This document shows positions 6,187-7,053 of a stretch of 7,053 bases of DNA, in pieces. Below the pieces are notes generated by a model that worked only from the letters and a program-made list of their open reading frames with translations, was not told the origin of the DNA and searched no databases. Positions within the stretch are counted from its first letter, which is position 1. Every line of letters starts with the position of its first letter. This DNA comes from Gammaproteobacteria bacterium (lineage in GTDB: Bacteria; Pseudomonadota; Gammaproteobacteria; GCF-002020875), in the NCBI GenBank assembly GCA_018671205.1, contig JABHIC010000360.1, forward strand, positions 1-7,053, given 5' to 3'. Both the position numbers and the translations under genes were made by a program.

Positions 6187-6417
6187 CTAACCCCCAGTCA
6201 CCGGAGGGAAGAAGGCAACCTCATCCCCATCACTCACCGGCGTACCCGCATCAGAGTAATCCATGTTTCTGGCCATCAGCAGATTGGATGGGCGCTCTTT
6301 TCCCTCAGCGACCCGCTCCCACACCTCACCAATGGTAGTGGCTACAGCGGCATCCAGCTCAACCCCCTCGCGCCCCATCTCTTCTCGTAGACTTGCAAAA
6401 AAACGAACCTGTATCAT
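6187..6417 (-). CDS. moaD: Molybdopterin synthase sulfur-carrier (small) subunit MoaD
   Basis: MoaD is a ubiquitin-fold sulfur carrier. Its C-terminal Gly-Gly is adenylated by MoeB, sulfurated to a thiocarboxylate, and inserted into the MoaE active site. With the start at 6417 it has 76 residues, beginning MIQVRFFASLREEMG as family members do (E. coli MIKVLFFAQVRE). It ends in DGDEVAFFPPVTGG, identical to the E. coli tail. A TTG at 6430-6432 would add five residues (MKRRV), but those bases form the purine-rich ribosome site (GAAGAGAAGG), so the ATG at 6415-6417 is preferred. It is the first gene of a moaD-moaE pair with a 3-nt gap. The activating enzyme MoeB is not in the window. Confidence 0.97.
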   Translation of the reverse strand: MIQVRFFASLREEMGREGVELDAAVATTIGEVWERVAEGKERPSNLLMARNMDYSDAGTPVSDGDEVAFFPPVTGG

Positions 6418-6420
6418 GAC

Positions 6421-6430
6421 CCTTCTCTTC
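6421..6430 (-). promoter_or_regulatory. Ribosome-binding site deciding the moaD start
   Basis: GAAGAGAAGG on the minus strand contains AAGAG, 7 nt before the ATG at 6415-6417. It overlaps the alternative TTG start, which makes that start unlikely. Confidence 0.65.
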
Positions 6431-6432
6431 AA

Positions 6433-6558
6433 TTAATCCTATCCAATATGCCCCCCCATACTGCACATCGGTGGTACGGGGATGCACGCTCTCTTGCCTA
6501 TCAGCAACTCAGCTTGTAGTCTCTCACTTTCACTATGTTTTGAACAGAGATCTTGACC
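6433..6558. promoter_or_regulatory. Divergent intergenic region between moaD and moaC
   Basis: Promoters for moaDE (minus) and moaC (plus) must lie here unless moaC is read from outside. I see no strong sigma70 pair. Possible pieces are TTGTAG (6514-6519) with TATGTT (6534-6539) for moaC, but the 14-nt spacing is poor, and CATATT/TAGGAT-like boxes for moaD without a matching -35. The region also has seven consecutive C (6451-6457) and a small TTGC/GCAA dyad (6494-6507). It is too short and unstructured to call a molybdenum-cofactor riboswitch. AGAGA (6546-6550) is the moaC ribosome site. Confidence 0.5.
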
Positions 6559-7035
6559 ATGAGCGAACTAACCCATTTTAATGCATCCGGTGAGGCCCAT
6601 ATGGTCGATGTCGGCACCAAAGAGATCACCCAGCGAGTGGCCATCACCGAGGGGACAATCAACATGCTCCCCTCCACCCTCGAAAAAATCATGCAGGGTG
6701 ACCACAAAAAAGGGGATGTACTTGGCATTGCCCGGGTTGCCGCCATTATGGCAGCCAAGAAAACGGCCGACCTGATTCCCCTCTGCCATCCGCTCGCACT
6801 GACCCATGTAGAGGTTGAGCTTACCCCCCTGCCCGACAAGAGCACTATCCACTGCCGAACCACCGTTGAGACCCGAGGCCAAACCGGAGTGGAGATGGAG
6901 GCACTCACCGCCACTCAGGTGGCCCTACTCACCATCTACGATATGTGTAAAGCGGTGGATCGTGGCATGGAGATGGGGGGAGTGCGGCTACTGGAGAAGC
7001 GTGGGGGAAAATCTGGGCACTGGAAAAGAGATTGA
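6559..7035 (+). CDS. moaC: Cyclic pyranopterin monophosphate synthase MoaC
   Basis: MoaC acts after the radical-SAM enzyme MoaA. It converts 3',8-cyclo-7,8-dihydroGTP to cyclic pyranopterin monophosphate in the cytosol, as a hexamer. The 158-residue protein matches the family over its full length: SGEAHMVDV (10-18), HKKGDV (49-54), DLIPLCHPL (71-79), TGVEMEALTA (109-118), TIYDMCKAVD (125-134) and GGKSGHWK at the end. The catalytic residues known from E. coli keep identical numbers: K51, H77, E112, E114, D128 and K131. I chose the ATG at 6559, which gives the usual MSELTHF start, with AGAGA 8 nt upstream; an in-frame TTG at 6553 is only two codons earlier and less likely. It is transcribed away from moaDE. 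The 18 nt after its stop hold no recognisable gene. Confidence 0.98.
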   Translation: MSELTHFNASGEAHMVDVGTKEITQRVAITEGTINMLPSTLEKIMQGDHKKGDVLGIARVAAIMAAKKTADLIPLCHPLALTHVEVELTPLPDKSTIHCRTTVETRGQTGVEMEALTATQVALLTIYDMCKAVDRGMEMGGVRLLEKRGGKSGHWKRD

Positions 7036-7053
7036 TTCATAAGGGCTTTTAAC

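Noticed and set aside
6433..6558. Molybdenum-cofactor riboswitch upstream of moaC or moaD
   Set aside because: The spacer is short, with no extended conserved-looking stems or terminator/anti-terminator pair. Only small dyads are visible.
6501..6914. Minus-strand open frame of 137 codons opposite moaC
   Set aside because: It lies over a clearly functional moaC, has no family resemblance, and reads as an antisense shadow.

Overview
The window looks like chromosomal DNA of a free-living or symbiotic gammaproteobacterium. The MoaC, MoaD and MoaE proteins are close to the Escherichia coli ones by eye. MoaC even keeps the same residue numbering at every catalytic position, and MoaD ends in the same 14-residue tail. 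Base composition is moderately GC-rich. There is no insertion sequence, tRNA, rRNA, CRISPR array or phage gene. No finer taxonomic placement can be defended from the sequence alone.

Layout from left to right. (1) Positions 1-4844, minus strand, hold a tight three-gene unit. Transcription runs right to left through a periplasmic adaptor (membrane fusion protein), an RND-superfamily inner-membrane pump, and the first 109 codons of an unrecognised exported protein that runs off the left edge. The gaps are 12 and 13 nt, and each Shine-Dalgarno sequence touches or overlaps the preceding stop codon, so the three are almost certainly co-translated. No TolC-like outer-membrane channel is visible. (2) Positions 4845-4988 are a spacer with a large GC-rich stem-loop. 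(3) Positions 4989-5384, minus strand, encode a small cytosolic SCP2-like lipid-binding-fold protein. (4) Positions 5385-5739 are a 355-nt non-coding stretch. It has two perfect 10-bp palindromes of the same pattern exactly 60 bp apart, a possible terminator after moaE, and the trace of a ~37-residue reading frame broken by one base. (5) Positions 5740-6417, minus strand, are moaD-moaE, the two subunits of molybdopterin synthase. (6) Positions 6418-6558 are a divergent promoter region. (7) Positions 6559-7035, plus strand, are moaC.

How the genes work together. MoaC, with MoaA (not in the window), makes cyclic pyranopterin monophosphate. MoaD-MoaE then insert the dithiolene sulfurs to give molybdopterin, so the right third is a molybdenum-cofactor locus. 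The left two thirds are an export module: the adaptor and RND pump should form a proton-driven inner-membrane/periplasm assembly. The exported third gene product and the neighbouring SCP2-like protein raise the possibility of a lipid or other hydrophobic substrate, but this is inference. The least explained elements are the truncated third gene, the Met/Gly-rich insert at the tip of the adaptor hairpin, and the palindrome-bearing spacer upstream of the SCP2-like gene.
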